Positions 16,391 to 24,051 are shown, counted from the first letter of the stretch. The stretch: DNA of 33,296 nt from CAXYVX01 sp049297855 (GCA_049297855.1 JBAQVB010000024.1:1-33296); one strand, 5' to 3'. Notes: generated by a model from the letters alone, not told the origin. Program-made: numbers and translations.

Positions 16391-16921
16391 TTACACCTTA
16401 TTTTTGTATTCGCTCCGAAAAATTTCCAAAATATCCTCCGGCGTTTCCCGGCAATCACTGCTTAACCATTTCTTCAAAATCGCGTTCAAACCCGCCCGGA
16501 AAAAGGCCACATGATAATCCAAAAATTTATTGTCGAACAGTTTATGTGCCAACTCTTGATCATATTGATAATGCGAAAGAATAATGTTACTGTCCAAGCC
16601 TAAATCAAAAAACATTTTATAAAACAACCGATTTTCCTTAATGTGACGAAATAATTGCAGGTAGTCGTTGGAATTATAACCTTGCTCAACCTCGTCGCGA
16701 TACAGATCAACGAAATCAGCTTCCATGTGCTCGCCGATTTTTGCCACTAAATCATTGAGATTTTTATAGTTTGAGTAAAAAGTCGATCGATTGACTCCCG
16801 CCTCATGGCAAATAGCGGAAACCTCAATCTGCCGCAACTGACGCTTTGCCAAGAGTTGCGCCAAAGCGGTCTCAATTCGCTGTTGCGACGCACGTCGTCG
16901 TTTATTATTCGGGACATTCAT
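16391..16921 (-). CDS. TetR/AcrR-family transcriptional regulator
   Basis: 176 aa. An N-terminal TetR helix-turn-helix (about 12-60) shows the pattern ICHEAGVNRSTFYSNYKNLNDLV; the C-terminal region (about 75-176) resembles the TetR_C family seen next to small membrane-protein operons in Firmicutes. GATAAT (16928-16933) ends 6 nt before ATG 16921, predicting a leaderless mRNA. It is divergent from a two-gene operon of small proteins, with a perfect 14-bp palindrome (16995-17008) at that operon's predicted transcription start: a natural operator. The effector is unknown. It may have come, with the operon, from a Firmicute; that is inference from family distribution I recall. Confidence 0.88.
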   Translation of the reverse strand: MNVPNNKRRRASQQRIETALAQLLAKRQLRQIEVSAICHEAGVNRSTFYSNYKNLNDLVAKIGEHMEADFVDLYRDEVEQGYNSNDYLQLFRHIKENRLFYKMFFDLGLDSNIILSHYQYDQELAHKLFDNKFLDYHVAFFRAGLNAILKKWLSSDCRETPEDILEIFRSEYKNKV

Positions 16922-16927
16922 CGCTCA

Positions 16928-16933
16928 ATTATC
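16928..16933 (-). promoter_or_regulatory. -10 box of tetR (leaderless)
   Basis: GATAAT on the minus strand, 6 nt before the ATG. Confidence 0.5.
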
Positions 16934-16958
16934 CCAACAAAACCACTAGGGTTGTTGC

Positions 16959-17008
16959 TTACATTTATTCATCCGATTAATTATACTAAAAACATTGGAA
17001 TATTCCAA
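16959..17008 (+). promoter_or_regulatory. Promoter and TetR-type operator of the small-protein operon
   Basis: TTACAT (16959-16964), 17-bp spacer, TATACT (16982-16987). The predicted transcript start (about 16994) is immediately followed by the perfect palindrome TTGGAATATTCCAA (16995-17008). A repressor bound there would block initiation. Confidence 0.65.
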
Positions 17009-17037
17009 CAGCTGTCTAATTAAAGAAAGGAAATATT

Positions 17038-17271
17038 ATGCCAAAGTTCGTCAAAGTAAATGAAAAAATCGCGAACAAGGTTGTTGGTGGATACAATACG
17101 ATCGAGAAAGGAGTCACTAAAGGTTATCAAAAAATCGAGAACGGGTTTGTTAAAGAATTTTTGGCGCGCGACGGCGAAACGATCGCCCATGCCAAAAAAC
17201 GCGTCAGCAAAGAAGGACACGTAGCCACCGACAGAACCAAAAACACCAGTAAAACAAAAGTTAATAAATAA
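17038..17271 (+). CDS. Small basic protein with VGGYxxIExG-type repeats
   Basis: 77 aa, Lys-rich. The middle has two imperfect copies of a unit: VVGGYNTIEKGVTKG then YQKIENGFVKEF, ending in LARDGETIAHAKKR. Similar small proteins, often with more repeat copies and beside a TetR gene, are recalled from Clostridia; no function is known to me. No signal peptide or membrane segment, probably cytoplasmic and helical. Shine-Dalgarno AAAGGAAA supports ATG 17038. First gene of a two-gene operon under the palindrome. Confidence 0.75.
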   Translation: MPKFVKVNEKIANKVVGGYNTIEKGVTKGYQKIENGFVKEFLARDGETIAHAKKRVSKEGHVATDRTKNTSKTKVNK

Positions 17272-17285
17272 TCTAAGGAGGAATT

Positions 17286-17678
17286 ATGAAGAAAGATACG
17301 CTACAGGAAACTATACTCGGCATCATCGGTGGACTAATTACGTCAATAGGTCTTTGCATGACATTAGTGTCAAAATGGAAGTTATGCGAACCGGGCGCAA
17401 TCATTGCAATTATAGGCGTGATCGTGCTGATCCCAATTTATCCGATTTACCACCAGCATCATCCACGCCAACATCACAAAAAATATTGGGGCTTGATCGG
17501 AACTATTATCGTTGGTATTGTCGGCGCGCTGATCCTGGGCTACGGCATGTCTCGTAGCATCGGCGACGATAAAAACACTGGCGACATGATCTGGGGCATG
17601 ATTATAGGCATCGTAGGGTTACTGATTTGCGCACTGAATATTCCGATCTATCTGTATAGAAAAGATAAAAAATCATAG
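17286..17678 (+). CDS. Small membrane protein of the TetR-linked operon
   Basis: 130 aa with four predicted membrane segments (about 9-28, 37-55, 69-90, 103-122). A His-rich loop, IYHQHHPRQHHKK (about 54-66), sits between segments two and three and might bind metal or be pH-sensitive; this is only a suggestion. Strong Shine-Dalgarno (AAGGAGG, about 17275-17281) and a 14-nt gap after the preceding gene indicate co-transcription. No family name can be given. A weak terminator follows. Confidence 0.75.
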   Translation: MKKDTLQETILGIIGGLITSIGLCMTLVSKWKLCEPGAIIAIIGVIVLIPIYPIYHQHHPRQHHKKYWGLIGTIIVGIVGALILGYGMSRSIGDDKNTGDMIWGMIIGIVGLLICALNIPIYLYRKDKKS

Positions 17679-17692
17679 ATTTAGCACAACCA

Positions 17693-17722
17693 AAAACTGC
17701 CACCCGTCAGGATGACAGTTTT
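17693..17722 (+). terminator. Probable terminator of the TetR-linked operon
   Basis: AAAACTG (17693-17699) pairs with CAGTTTT (17716-17722); the inner stem continues with mismatches. It may act in both directions, also ending the tRNA-Lys transcript. Confidence 0.5.
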
Positions 17723-17735
17723 AATATTCACGTTT

Positions 17736-17811
17736 TGGTGGGTCCAGTGGGGTTCGAACCCACGACACCAGGCTTAAAAGGCCCGTGCTCTACCAGCTGA
17801 GCTATAGACCC
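17736..17811 (-). tRNA. tRNA-Lys (anticodon TTT)
   Basis: Acceptor GGGTCTA/TGGACCC, D-stem GCTC/GAGC, anticodon stem CGGGC/GCCTG around CTTTTAA (anticodon TTT), T-loop TTCGAAC, encoded CCA. Confidence 0.95.
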
Positions 17812-17823
17812 AAAACTCCCTTA

Positions 17824-17852
17824 ATAATAGCAAAAGTTTGCCGATAGTTCAA
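17824..17852 (-). promoter_or_regulatory. Promoter of tRNA-Lys
   Basis: On the minus strand TTGAAC (17847-17852), 17-bp spacer, TATTAT (17824-17829). Confidence 0.6.
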
Positions 17853-17861
17853 GTGTTTTAA

Positions 17862-18944
17862 CTAATTTTCGCCAAATTCTTCCAGCAATTGACGCTGTTT
17901 ACGTGATAATTTACGTGGCGTTTCCACGGTAACTTTGACAATTTGCGCGCCACGCCCGCCACTACGAAGCGGCACGCCATGTTCGCTCAATTTAAAATCG
18001 GTGCCACTTTGGGTGCCGGCCGGAATTTTCATCGTCAGCGTTCCGTCGAGAGTCTCAACATCTAGCTCCGTACCGAGCGCCGCTTCAATCATGGAAATCG
18101 TTTCTTCGCTCAGAATGAGCTGGCCGTCGCGACTAAATTTTTTATCCGACTTAACCGACACGACAACGTATAGATCCCCAGCATGGCCATCTTGCACCGC
18201 TTCACCGCGACCACTTATGCGAATCGCTTCGCCGTCCTCGATGCCGGCCGGAATTTTCACTCGCAGATTGGTTTTTTCGCGCACGATGCCACGGCCACCA
18301 CACTTGACGCAATTTTGTTCTGGAACTTTTCCGCGACCGTGACAAGTACGACAAGTTTCCGCTTGCTGAATTTGACCAAATAACGAGTTCACCGTGCGCA
18401 CGGTTTGGCCGCTACCACCACAAGTTGGGCAAGTTCGCAGCGCGCTGCCCGGCTCTGCGCCGTCGCCGCCACAGCGGTCACAAGCGATATTAACATTGAG
18501 GTTCAACTCTTTTTCGGCACCGAAAATTGATTCGCGAAAAGTCAAACTGACGCGCGTCTCTACGTCACGGCCACGCACAGCGCCGCGTCCGCCACGAGCG
18601 TTCGATTGCCCGCCAAACATCGATCCGAAAATATCGCCCAAGTCGCCAAAATCATTAAAATTAACATTTTGACCTTGAAAGCCACCACCGCTAAAACCAC
18701 CAAACGGGTTGCCACCACGCGCGCCCATACTATCCGCCGCATGACCGAATTGATCATAATTGGCGCGCTTACCCGAATCTTTGAGCGTATCATAGGCCTC
18801 GTTTAATTCCTTAAACGCCGTCTCGCTACCACCGTGATCGGGATGCATTTTCACGGCTTTTTTACGATAAGCCTTTTTAATTTCATCGGCACTGGCCGTT
18901 TTTGATACGCCCAATACTTTGTAATAATCTCGTTTTTCCGCCAT
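17862..18944 (-). CDS. dnaJ: DnaJ co-chaperone (Hsp40)
   Basis: 360 aa, type I DnaJ. The J domain (about 3-68) carries HPDHGG, a form of the HPD motif that stimulates DnaK ATPase. A Gly/Phe-rich linker (about 75-115) follows, then four CxxCxGxG zinc motifs starting CDRCGGDG, CPTCGGSG, CRTCHGRG and CVKCGGRG, then the two substrate-binding beta domains. The start is taken at ATG 18944 because TAAAAT (18952-18957) ends 7 nt before it; an upstream in-frame ATG (18953) overlaps the -10 box. The promoter lies over a CIRCE element, so HrcA control is expected. Unusually for heat-shock genes it is separated from dnaK by about 1.5 kb of unrelated genes. Confidence 0.96.
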   Translation of the reverse strand: MAEKRDYYKVLGVSKTASADEIKKAYRKKAVKMHPDHGGSETAFKELNEAYDTLKDSGKRANYDQFGHAADSMGARGGNPFGGFSGGGFQGQNVNFNDFGDLGDIFGSMFGGQSNARGGRGAVRGRDVETRVSLTFRESIFGAEKELNLNVNIACDRCGGDGAEPGSALRTCPTCGGSGQTVRTVNSLFGQIQQAETCRTCHGRGKVPEQNCVKCGGRGIVREKTNLRVKIPAGIEDGEAIRISGRGEAVQDGHAGDLYVVVSVKSDKKFSRDGQLILSEETISMIEAALGTELDVETLDGTLTMKIPAGTQSGTDFKLSEHGVPLRSGGRGAQIVKVTVETPRKLSRKQRQLLEEFGEN

Positions 18945-18951
18945 GACTACC

Positions 18952-18989
18952 ATTTTACAAAATTAGCACTCGCACGTCAAGAGCGCCAA
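18952..18989 (-). promoter_or_regulatory. CIRCE operator (HrcA site) and promoter of dnaJ
   Basis: CIRCE at 18963-18989: TTAGCACTC, 9-bp spacer, GAGCGCCAA (7 of 9 matches in the second arm). On the minus strand the -35 TTGACG (18975-18980) lies in the CIRCE spacer, 17 bp from the -10 TAAAAT (18952-18957). Confidence 0.85.
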
Positions 18990-18997
18990 AACATCGT

Positions 18998-19360
18998 CTA
19001 CCGGTGCTGTTTTTTATTCGACGACTCACGGCTATCGGACGTCAGCTCATCAACCTTGGCGTGCAGACTATCGAGCGATTGCTTCAAAGTGTCATGTTTA
19101 TCATGCAATTTCTTCAAACTAGCATGTGCAGATGTCGATGCACCCGCGGCAATGGCCGCCCCCAGTGCCGATGTCACGTTGGTGTAATTGCCAAGCACTA
19201 ATTGCACGTTGGCATTGGGCGCCATGTTTTTAGCAAACCACACCGAAAACAACCCGACCACGCCGAACAACACTAGATAAACAAATAAAAACAGAAAGAT
19301 AAAAATCGACACATTAGAACTTAACAAGGCAGGAATCTTATCAATAATTTTCTTGATCAT
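18998..19360 (-). CDS. Membrane protein with C-terminal coiled coil
   Basis: 120 aa, no recognised family. A membrane helix rich in Phe/Leu/Val (about 16-42) is followed by an Ala/Gly-rich linker and a heptad-like region with LKKLHDKHDTLKQSLDSLHA (about 82-101) suggesting a coiled coil; the tail is charged. A protein that dimerises at the membrane is plausible. TAAAAT (19367-19372) ends 6 nt before the ATG, so a leaderless mRNA is predicted. Confidence 0.65.
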   Translation of the reverse strand: MIKKIIDKIPALLSSNVSIFIFLFLFVYLVLFGVVGLFSVWFAKNMAPNANVQLVLGNYTNVTSALGAAIAAGASTSAHASLKKLHDKHDTLKQSLDSLHAKVDELTSDSRESSNKKQHR

Positions 19361-19366
19361 ATTATC

Positions 19367-19372
19367 ATTTTA
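19367..19372 (-). promoter_or_regulatory. -10 box of the coiled-coil membrane protein gene (leaderless)
   Basis: TAAAAT on the minus strand, 6 nt before the ATG; no strong -35. Confidence 0.45.
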
Positions 19373-19389
19373 CCTTGGTCACAGTCTGC

Positions 19390-19758
19390 TCAGTTAAATG
19401 TCGGAGGCGTCGGAGTCTCTGGTGCAGTTGCCTGTGTGGCAACCTTTTGTTTATTAAAAGCGTCCTGCAAAATCGCGTCACCGATCGGACCTAATAACCA
19501 TGTCAACAAAAAGACCACGGCGTTACTATATTTATCGCTGATCGCCTTGGCTGCACCTTCTGAATATCGCCATTGCCACCAAATAGTCCCAAATGGTATT
19601 ACCCAAATCCAGGCCGTTAAAATATGCGGGTTGTCACCATTAGTTACGTTAATTTCACCTTTAGTTTTCACTCGCCAATACCACTCGTAAATACCAAATG
19701 TAATAATCGACAATAACAGCACCGCGATTGGTGAACGTTGTTTGATCTGAATTGCCAT
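19390..19758 (-). CDS. DUF4234-like small membrane protein
   Basis: 122 aa with three hydrophobic segments (about 9-27, 46-62, 80-97). The pattern RSPIAVLLLSIITFGIYEWYWRVKT matches the start of DUF4234 proteins, whose function is unknown. A Pro/Thr-rich tail (PETPTPPTF) ends it. ATG 19758 has a strong Shine-Dalgarno (GAGGAGG about 10 nt upstream). Its own promoter lies at 19801-19829, and the next gene downstream has its own leaderless start. Confidence 0.72.
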   Translation of the reverse strand: MAIQIKQRSPIAVLLLSIITFGIYEWYWRVKTKGEINVTNGDNPHILTAWIWVIPFGTIWWQWRYSEGAAKAISDKYSNAVVFLLTWLLGPIGDAILQDAFNKQKVATQATAPETPTPPTFN

Positions 19759-19800
19759 ACCTGAATCCTCCTCATTCTTTGAATATAAACTTACGAATTG

Positions 19801-19829
19801 AGTATATCATGACAACAATCGTATATCAA
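19801..19829 (-). promoter_or_regulatory. Promoter of the DUF4234-like gene
   Basis: On the minus strand TTGATA (19824-19829), 17-bp spacer, TATACT (19801-19806). Confidence 0.6.
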
Positions 19830-19934
19830 GCAGTTTATGCTTTTCTCACTATAATTAGCTATTATATAGAACCAGCACTAGAACGTTCAATCGACAAAGT
19901 TTGATTCCTGCAGATAAATACGCTTATAAAAGTC

Positions 19935-19963
19935 TTGACAAACGATTTTAATTATAATAAACT
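19935..19963 (+). promoter_or_regulatory. Promoter of the orphan 105-aa gene
   Basis: Consensus TTGACA (19935-19940), 17-bp spacer, TAAACT (19958-19963). A better-looking TATAAT at 19953-19958 is only 12 bp from this -35. Confidence 0.6.
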
Positions 19964-19964
19964 T

Positions 19965-20037
19965 GCGCAGTTATGGTCATCATAACTGCGCTGGATGCAA
20001 ATCCAGTGAGAGCGTTGACGTCGAACGATTCGGCGCT
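19965..20037 (+). promoter_or_regulatory. Hairpin-rich leader or operator of the orphan gene
   Basis: Perfect 11-bp inverted repeat GCGCAGTTATG (19965-19975), 5-nt loop, CATAACTGCGC (19981-19991). Next comes CTGGAT (19991-19996), tetraloop GCAA, ATCCAG (20001-20006). A third, weaker stem (AGCG 20011-20014 / CGCT 20034-20037) follows, then the Shine-Dalgarno. The first repeat sits on the predicted transcription start, so it could be a DNA operator or the first leader hairpin. No known riboswitch class is recognised. Confidence 0.55.
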
Positions 20038-20056
20038 GTACAAAAAGGAGCTCGTT

Positions 20057-20374
20057 ATGAGCACAAATACGTTTATGACTTACAAGCCAGCCAAGATCCA
20101 AGATGGACCCGGCGCTGGTGAAGTTACGTACGCTTTTCTGCATGCGTACGACAAAAGCTGTGAATTCCAAGTTGTTTTCACCGTTGAATTTACGTTGCCT
20201 GATGACATAAAACTGACTGGAACGTTCGGGGCACAAATCATCAAGCTAGCATATGAAAGTGGGGCTAGCGGCATGCTTAGATTTGAAGCCATCATACACG
20301 GTGACGTGTTCAATGGTTTTTACGACGCAAATCGTCGAACCGGTTGGTTGCACACCGGCCGGTTAAAATATTAA
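20057..20374 (+). CDS. Hypothetical protein, 105 aa, beta-rich
   Basis: Not recognised. The protein lacks signal peptide and membrane segments, is mostly alternating hydrophobic/polar residues (beta strands), and has a single cysteine (in DKSCEFQVVF). ATG 20057 is chosen for its Shine-Dalgarno AAAGGAG (about 20044-20050); the frame is open back to 19973, but that would translate through the leader hairpins. The gene is isolated between a promoter with a structured leader and a strong terminator, a layout typical of single regulated genes. Confidence 0.6.
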   Translation: MSTNTFMTYKPAKIQDGPGAGEVTYAFLHAYDKSCEFQVVFTVEFTLPDDIKLTGTFGAQIIKLAYESGASGMLRFEAIIHGDVFNGFYDANRRTGWLHTGRLKY

Positions 20375-20380
20375 ACGTAA

Positions 20381-20413
20381 CTTTGCCCCGCATCTGAATG
20401 ATGCGGGGCTTTA
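20381..20413 (+). terminator. Rho-independent terminator of the orphan gene
   Basis: Perfect 10-bp stem GCCCCGCATC/GATGCGGGGC with loop TGAAT, followed by TTTA. Confidence 0.92.
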
Positions 20414-20436
20414 CTCTATTGAAAAATGAATTGTAA

Positions 20437-20464
20437 AAAATCCCGTTGATGATAGCGGGATTTT
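20437..20464 (-). terminator. Terminator of dnaK (bidirectional)
   Basis: AAAATCCCG/CGGGATTTT, a 9-bp stem with a 10-nt loop, symmetric so it can act on both strands. It lies just past the dnaK stop. Confidence 0.88.
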
Positions 20465-20484
20465 CGTTTGATGACGAATATTAT

Positions 20485-22398
20485 TTACTTTTTATCATCT
20501 TTGTCGTCGACCACTTCACCCTCAACTGCGTCGCCTTTGTCGTCGGCGGTTTTGTGCGTGGTTTTCGTTTCGCCTTTATCGGATTGACTATCATCAGCCG
20601 CCGCTTTGTACAATTTGGCACCAATTTCCTGAATCTTTTCCGACAGTTCTTTTTGAGCAGACTCTAGCTCGTCCTTGCTATCTGAATTCTGCGACTTTTC
20701 GGCCTTCTCTACCGCTTCTTTGACGATTTTTTTATCATCATCGCTAATTTTATCTTTGAATTCATCGGGCATTTTCTTAGCCTGATAAATCGTGTTCTCC
20801 AGATTGTTACGCGCGTCGGTCGTTTCGCGTTTTTTCTTGTCCTCTTCGGCGTGGGCTTCGGCTTCGGCTTCGGCTTTTGCGATGTCCTCTTTGCTCAAAT
20901 TGCCTGAGTTTTGAATCGTGATCGATTGTTCTTTGCCGGTACCTTTGTCCTTAGCGCCGACATTAACTAAACCGTTGGCGTCGATGTTAAACGTCACCTC
21001 AATCTGCGGCACGCCGCGCGGTGCCGGCGCGATGCCGTCCAAAATAAAGGTTCCCAGCGATTTGTTATCGTTCGCAAATTCGCGCTCGCCCTGCAAGACA
21101 TTAATTTCCACCTGCGGTTGATTATCCGCAAAAGTTGAAAAAACTTGTGAATGGCTAGTCGGAATTGTCGTGTTGCGATCAATCATCGGTGTACGAACGC
21201 CACCGGCCGTTTCAATGCCGAGCGTCAGCGGCGTCACGTCGAGCAACAATACATCCTTGACGTCGCCGGCTAACACACCACCCTGAACCGCTGCACCATC
21301 GGCCACGACTTCATCTGGATTAACTCCGGCCATCGGCTCTTTGCAAAAAATACTCTTAACTTTTTCGACAACGGCTGGCATGCGTGTCATTCCACCAACC
21401 AGCACCACGTCTCCTAAATCGGACGATTTCAGCCCAGCATCTTTCATAGCCTTTTCACACGGACCGGATAAACGATTGATCAAATCGCCGACCAATTCTT
21501 CCATTTTGGCGCGCGTTAAAGTCATTTCAAAATGTTTTGGGCCACTGGCATCGGCCGTAATAAACGGCAAATTAACCTCGTACTCGGTCGTGGTCGAAAG
21601 CTCTTTTTTAGCCTTTTCAGCCTCGTCCTTCAATCGTTGCATGGCAGCCTTATCGTTCGTCAGGTCGATGCCCGATTCGGATTTAAACTGATCGAGAAAA
21701 TAATTGACGATGCGGTTATCGAAATCCTCGCCGCCCAAGTGCGTATCACCGTTGGTTGACTTCACTTCAAAGACACCGTCACCGAGCTCCAAGATCGAAA
21801 CGTCAAACGTTCCGCCACCGAGGTCAAATACGACAATTTTTTTGTCCTTATTTTTATCGAGTCCATAAGCCAGCGCGGCCGCCGTCGGCTCGTTCACGAT
21901 GCGCTTGACTTCGAGGCCAGCAATTTTACCGGCGTCCTTAGTCGCCTGGCGCTGCGAATCATCGAAATAGGCCGGCACGGTGATAACCGCTTCGGTCACC
22001 GGCGAGCCAAGATAAGCCTCGGCATCCGCCTTGATCTTAGACAAAATCATCGCTGAAATTTCCTCTGGCGAGTAGGTTTTACCGTCAAGCTCAACCGCCG
22101 CGTTACCTTTGTTGCTGACGATTTTATACGGCATAATTTTGAGATCTTTTTGCACCTCAGGATCGCTAAATTTTCGACCCATCAATCGCTTAATCGCATA
22201 GATCGTACCCGTTGGATTGGTCACACGCTGGCGTTGCGCCACTTTACCAACTAGTCGTTCACCTTTTTTCGTGATCGCCACCACCGACGGCGTCGTGCGG
22301 TCACCCTCTTTGTTGGTGATAATTTCCGGTTTTCCGGCCACCAAATACGCAAAAGCGCTGTTGGTCGTACCAAGATCGATACCAATAATGTTACTCAT
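20485..22398 (-). CDS. dnaK: DnaK chaperone (Hsp70)
   Basis: 637 aa, full length. The nucleotide-binding domain opens with IIGIDLGTTNSAFA and has DLGGGTFDVS and VLVGGMTRMP; the substrate domain follows from about residue 390 (DVTPLTLGIET) and the lid ends in a charged tail rich in Asp and Lys (DDKGDAVEGEVVDDKDDKK). It folds proteins with DnaJ and GrpE. The start is ATG 22398 with Shine-Dalgarno AAAGGAAG; upstream in-frame codons to 22434 lie in the leader. Unlike dnaJ and hrcA, dnaK has an ordinary leader of about 50 nt. Controlled by a CIRCE operator, transcribed as a single gene to the terminator at 20437-20464. Confidence 0.97.
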   Translation of the reverse strand: MSNIIGIDLGTTNSAFAYLVAGKPEIITNKEGDRTTPSVVAITKKGERLVGKVAQRQRVTNPTGTIYAIKRLMGRKFSDPEVQKDLKIMPYKIVSNKGNAAVELDGKTYSPEEISAMILSKIKADAEAYLGSPVTEAVITVPAYFDDSQRQATKDAGKIAGLEVKRIVNEPTAAALAYGLDKNKDKKIVVFDLGGGTFDVSILELGDGVFEVKSTNGDTHLGGEDFDNRIVNYFLDQFKSESGIDLTNDKAAMQRLKDEAEKAKKELSTTTEYEVNLPFITADASGPKHFEMTLTRAKMEELVGDLINRLSGPCEKAMKDAGLKSSDLGDVVLVGGMTRMPAVVEKVKSIFCKEPMAGVNPDEVVADGAAVQGGVLAGDVKDVLLLDVTPLTLGIETAGGVRTPMIDRNTTIPTSHSQVFSTFADNQPQVEINVLQGEREFANDNKSLGTFILDGIAPAPRGVPQIEVTFNIDANGLVNVGAKDKGTGKEQSITIQNSGNLSKEDIAKAEAEAEAHAEEDKKKRETTDARNNLENTIYQAKKMPDEFKDKISDDDKKIVKEAVEKAEKSQNSDSKDELESAQKELSEKIQEIGAKLYKAAADDSQSDKGETKTTHKTADDKGDAVEGEVVDDKDDKK

Positions 22399-22454
22399 AA
22401 ACTTCCTTTCTCTTAAACTTCCGCGCTTTCCCATCCTGCACGCGAATTAACTCT

Positions 22455-22492
22455 AGTTTAGTCGATTAGCACTCGCATGTCAAGAGTGCTAG
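22455..22492 (-). promoter_or_regulatory. CIRCE operator (HrcA site) and promoter of dnaK
   Basis: CIRCE at 22466-22492: TTAGCACTC, 9-bp spacer, GAGTGCTAG (8 of 9 in the second arm). On the minus strand -35 TTGACA (22478-22483) lies in the CIRCE spacer, 17 bp from TAAACT (22455-22460). Confidence 0.92.
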
Positions 22493-22526
22493 AAGTTGTA
22501 ATTTAGTCAACGTTACAATACTATGC

Positions 22527-22532
22527 TAAAAT
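22527..22532 (+). promoter_or_regulatory. -10 box of pta (leaderless)
   Basis: TAAAAT ends 7 nt before the ATG at 22540. A weak TTAGTC lies 18 bp upstream. Only 34 bp separate it from the dnaK CIRCE, so the two divergent promoters are back to back. Confidence 0.5.
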
Positions 22533-22539
22533 TATCAAT

Positions 22540-23358
22540 ATGAACCTGTTTGATAATCTCCGACAACGCCTAGGCGGACGGCCGCGCATCGCTTTACCCG
22601 AAGGTCGAAATCCTATCATCATCGCGGCAGCCGAGCGGGCACGAGACTTTTGCGAACCACTGCTACTAAAGGACGACTTACCTCAAACAATCGAGCTACT
22701 GAATCGGCACGCAGCCGACGGTCTCGTAGCAGGTATTGACCACACGACGCGCAATGTTATTTTGTCGGTCAAACATAATCTCGGAGTTAAAGCAGATGTT
22801 AAAACCTTTAGTAGTCTGATGGTGATGGATTTCACGCAACGTCCGCCACTCATCGTAGCCGACGGGGCCGTCATCAAGCGACCGACCGCTGACCAACTGA
22901 TTGATATTATTATTTCGACAAATGACGCAGCGAAATTAATTCTAGCGGAATCACCGCGCGTGGCTATGCTATCATTTTCTACTTTTGGTAGTAGTGGTGA
23001 AGACGCGTCCATCACTACAATTCAATCCGCTCTCAAAATAATTCGTTCGCGACGACCGGACATTTTAATAGACGGGGAGATGCAACTTGATGCAGCCACA
23101 AACCCGACGATAGCCGCCAAAAAAGCACCTACTTCAGGCGTGGCCGGACGCGCCAATGTGTTAATCGCACCCGATCTCAATGTTGGCAATATTCTGTACA
23201 AAAGTTTGGAGCAATTTGGCGGTGCGCACGCTTATGGACCGATTTTGCTCGGATTCAACGCACCAGTGTCCGACCTGTCGCGCGGCTCGACGGTCGATGA
23301 CGTTGTGGGAGCAATCTTAATCACGGCTGTTCAGGCGGATAATTTGCATCATAAGTAG
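22540..23358 (+). CDS. pta: Compact phosphate acetyltransferase (PTA/PTB family)
   Basis: 272 aa, versus about 320-330 for usual catalytic Pta domains. Conserved blocks are RIALPEGRNPIIIAAAERA, ADGLVAGIDHTTRNV, VAMLSFSTFGSS, PDILIDGEMQLDAA, VAGRANVLIAPDLNVGNI and DLSRGSTVDDVVGAILITAVQA. The enzyme interconverts acetyl-CoA and acetyl-phosphate. The shortening is between the first block and ADGLVAG, where about 50 residues are missing, while the catalytic C-terminal half is complete; this looks like a natural compact form rather than a frameshift. No acetate kinase is in the window. A leaderless start is predicted; no Shine-Dalgarno is present. Confidence 0.88.
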   Translation: MNLFDNLRQRLGGRPRIALPEGRNPIIIAAAERARDFCEPLLLKDDLPQTIELLNRHAADGLVAGIDHTTRNVILSVKHNLGVKADVKTFSSLMVMDFTQRPPLIVADGAVIKRPTADQLIDIIISTNDAAKLILAESPRVAMLSFSTFGSSGEDASITTIQSALKIIRSRRPDILIDGEMQLDAATNPTIAAKKAPTSGVAGRANVLIAPDLNVGNILYKSLEQFGGAHAYGPILLGFNAPVSDLSRGSTVDDVVGAILITAVQADNLHHK

Positions 23359-23424
23359 ATTAAAACTGCAGTTTCACAACTCATGCCCAGGTTTTTTCCA
23401 TAAACTTTCGTGACTAGAAATCAT

Positions 23425-24051
23425 TTAGTTTCTGTCAGCCAATTGATGCGATGACAACACTCCAGCCAAATAATGCGCTGCTTCCATGGCACCGAATAGC
23501 ATGCCGGAATACATCAAATCGCCCAATAATTGCGTGCGAAAAAACGGCAAACCGGCGACGTAGCTTTCCATTAGACCGCCAAAATTCATCGGGTACATAC
23601 CATAGCCATTATAGAGCAAATTGCAATTCGTAATCAGGAAAAACGCCACGGACGACGCCAGAGTCACGAGCAAAACCGAACCGGCCTTGCGCCAAATTTT
23701 AGTTCGCCGCATGGCTTTAGCGGCTAAGCGACCCAAAATGATCGAAACCGCAATTGCACCAACAACAATCAATGACCCGACCAAAGAGTTTGACGGAAGA
23801 AACAGGTTGCTTATGAAATATCCGCCGAGCCCAATCACCAACGCCCAACTGCTGGAAAAGTACACGCCAGCCACCAAACCAACCGCCAGCGTCGGCGTAA
23901 AATTCGGTGCGTGCGGCAAAACGCGCGCCATGACCACTATGGCAATCAGCATTATTCCAATCATAATTTTAGTAAAATTGTGATTCACCCAGGCGTTAAG
24001 CTCATTCGACAAACGCCCGACGCCGTGTTTCATTGGGGAGTCAGTTTCCAT
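23425..24051 (-). CDS. Membrane protein resembling ECF-transporter S components (DUF6580-like)
   Basis: 208 aa with about five to six membrane helices (from about 29 on). The patterns FTPTLAVGLVAGVYF and LVIGLGGYFISNLF, and the C-terminal LLGDLMYSGMLFGAMEAAHY, resemble small substrate-binding membrane proteins of vitamin ECF transporters, in particular those grouped as DUF6580. It overlaps the DUF4430 gene upstream by 22 nt, so the two are coupled, which supports a joint uptake role. In-frame ATG codons at 24051 and 24033 are both possible starts; I keep the first. ECF ATPases are not in the window. The assignment is from pattern only. Confidence 0.65.
   Translation of the reverse strand: METDSPMKHGVGRLSNELNAWVNHNFTKIMIGIMLIAIVVMARVLPHAPNFTPTLAVGLVAGVYFSSSWALVIGLGGYFISNLFLPSNSLVGSLIVVGAIAVSIILGRLAAKAMRRTKIWRKAGSVLLVTLASSVAFFLITNCNLLYNGYGMYPMNFGGLMESYVAGLPFFRTQLLGDLMYSGMLFGAMEAAHYLAGVLSSHQLADRN

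Noticed and set aside
19973..20056. N-terminal extension of the 105-aa orphan protein to 19973
   Set aside because: It would run through the hairpins, and the good Shine-Dalgarno is at ATG 20057.
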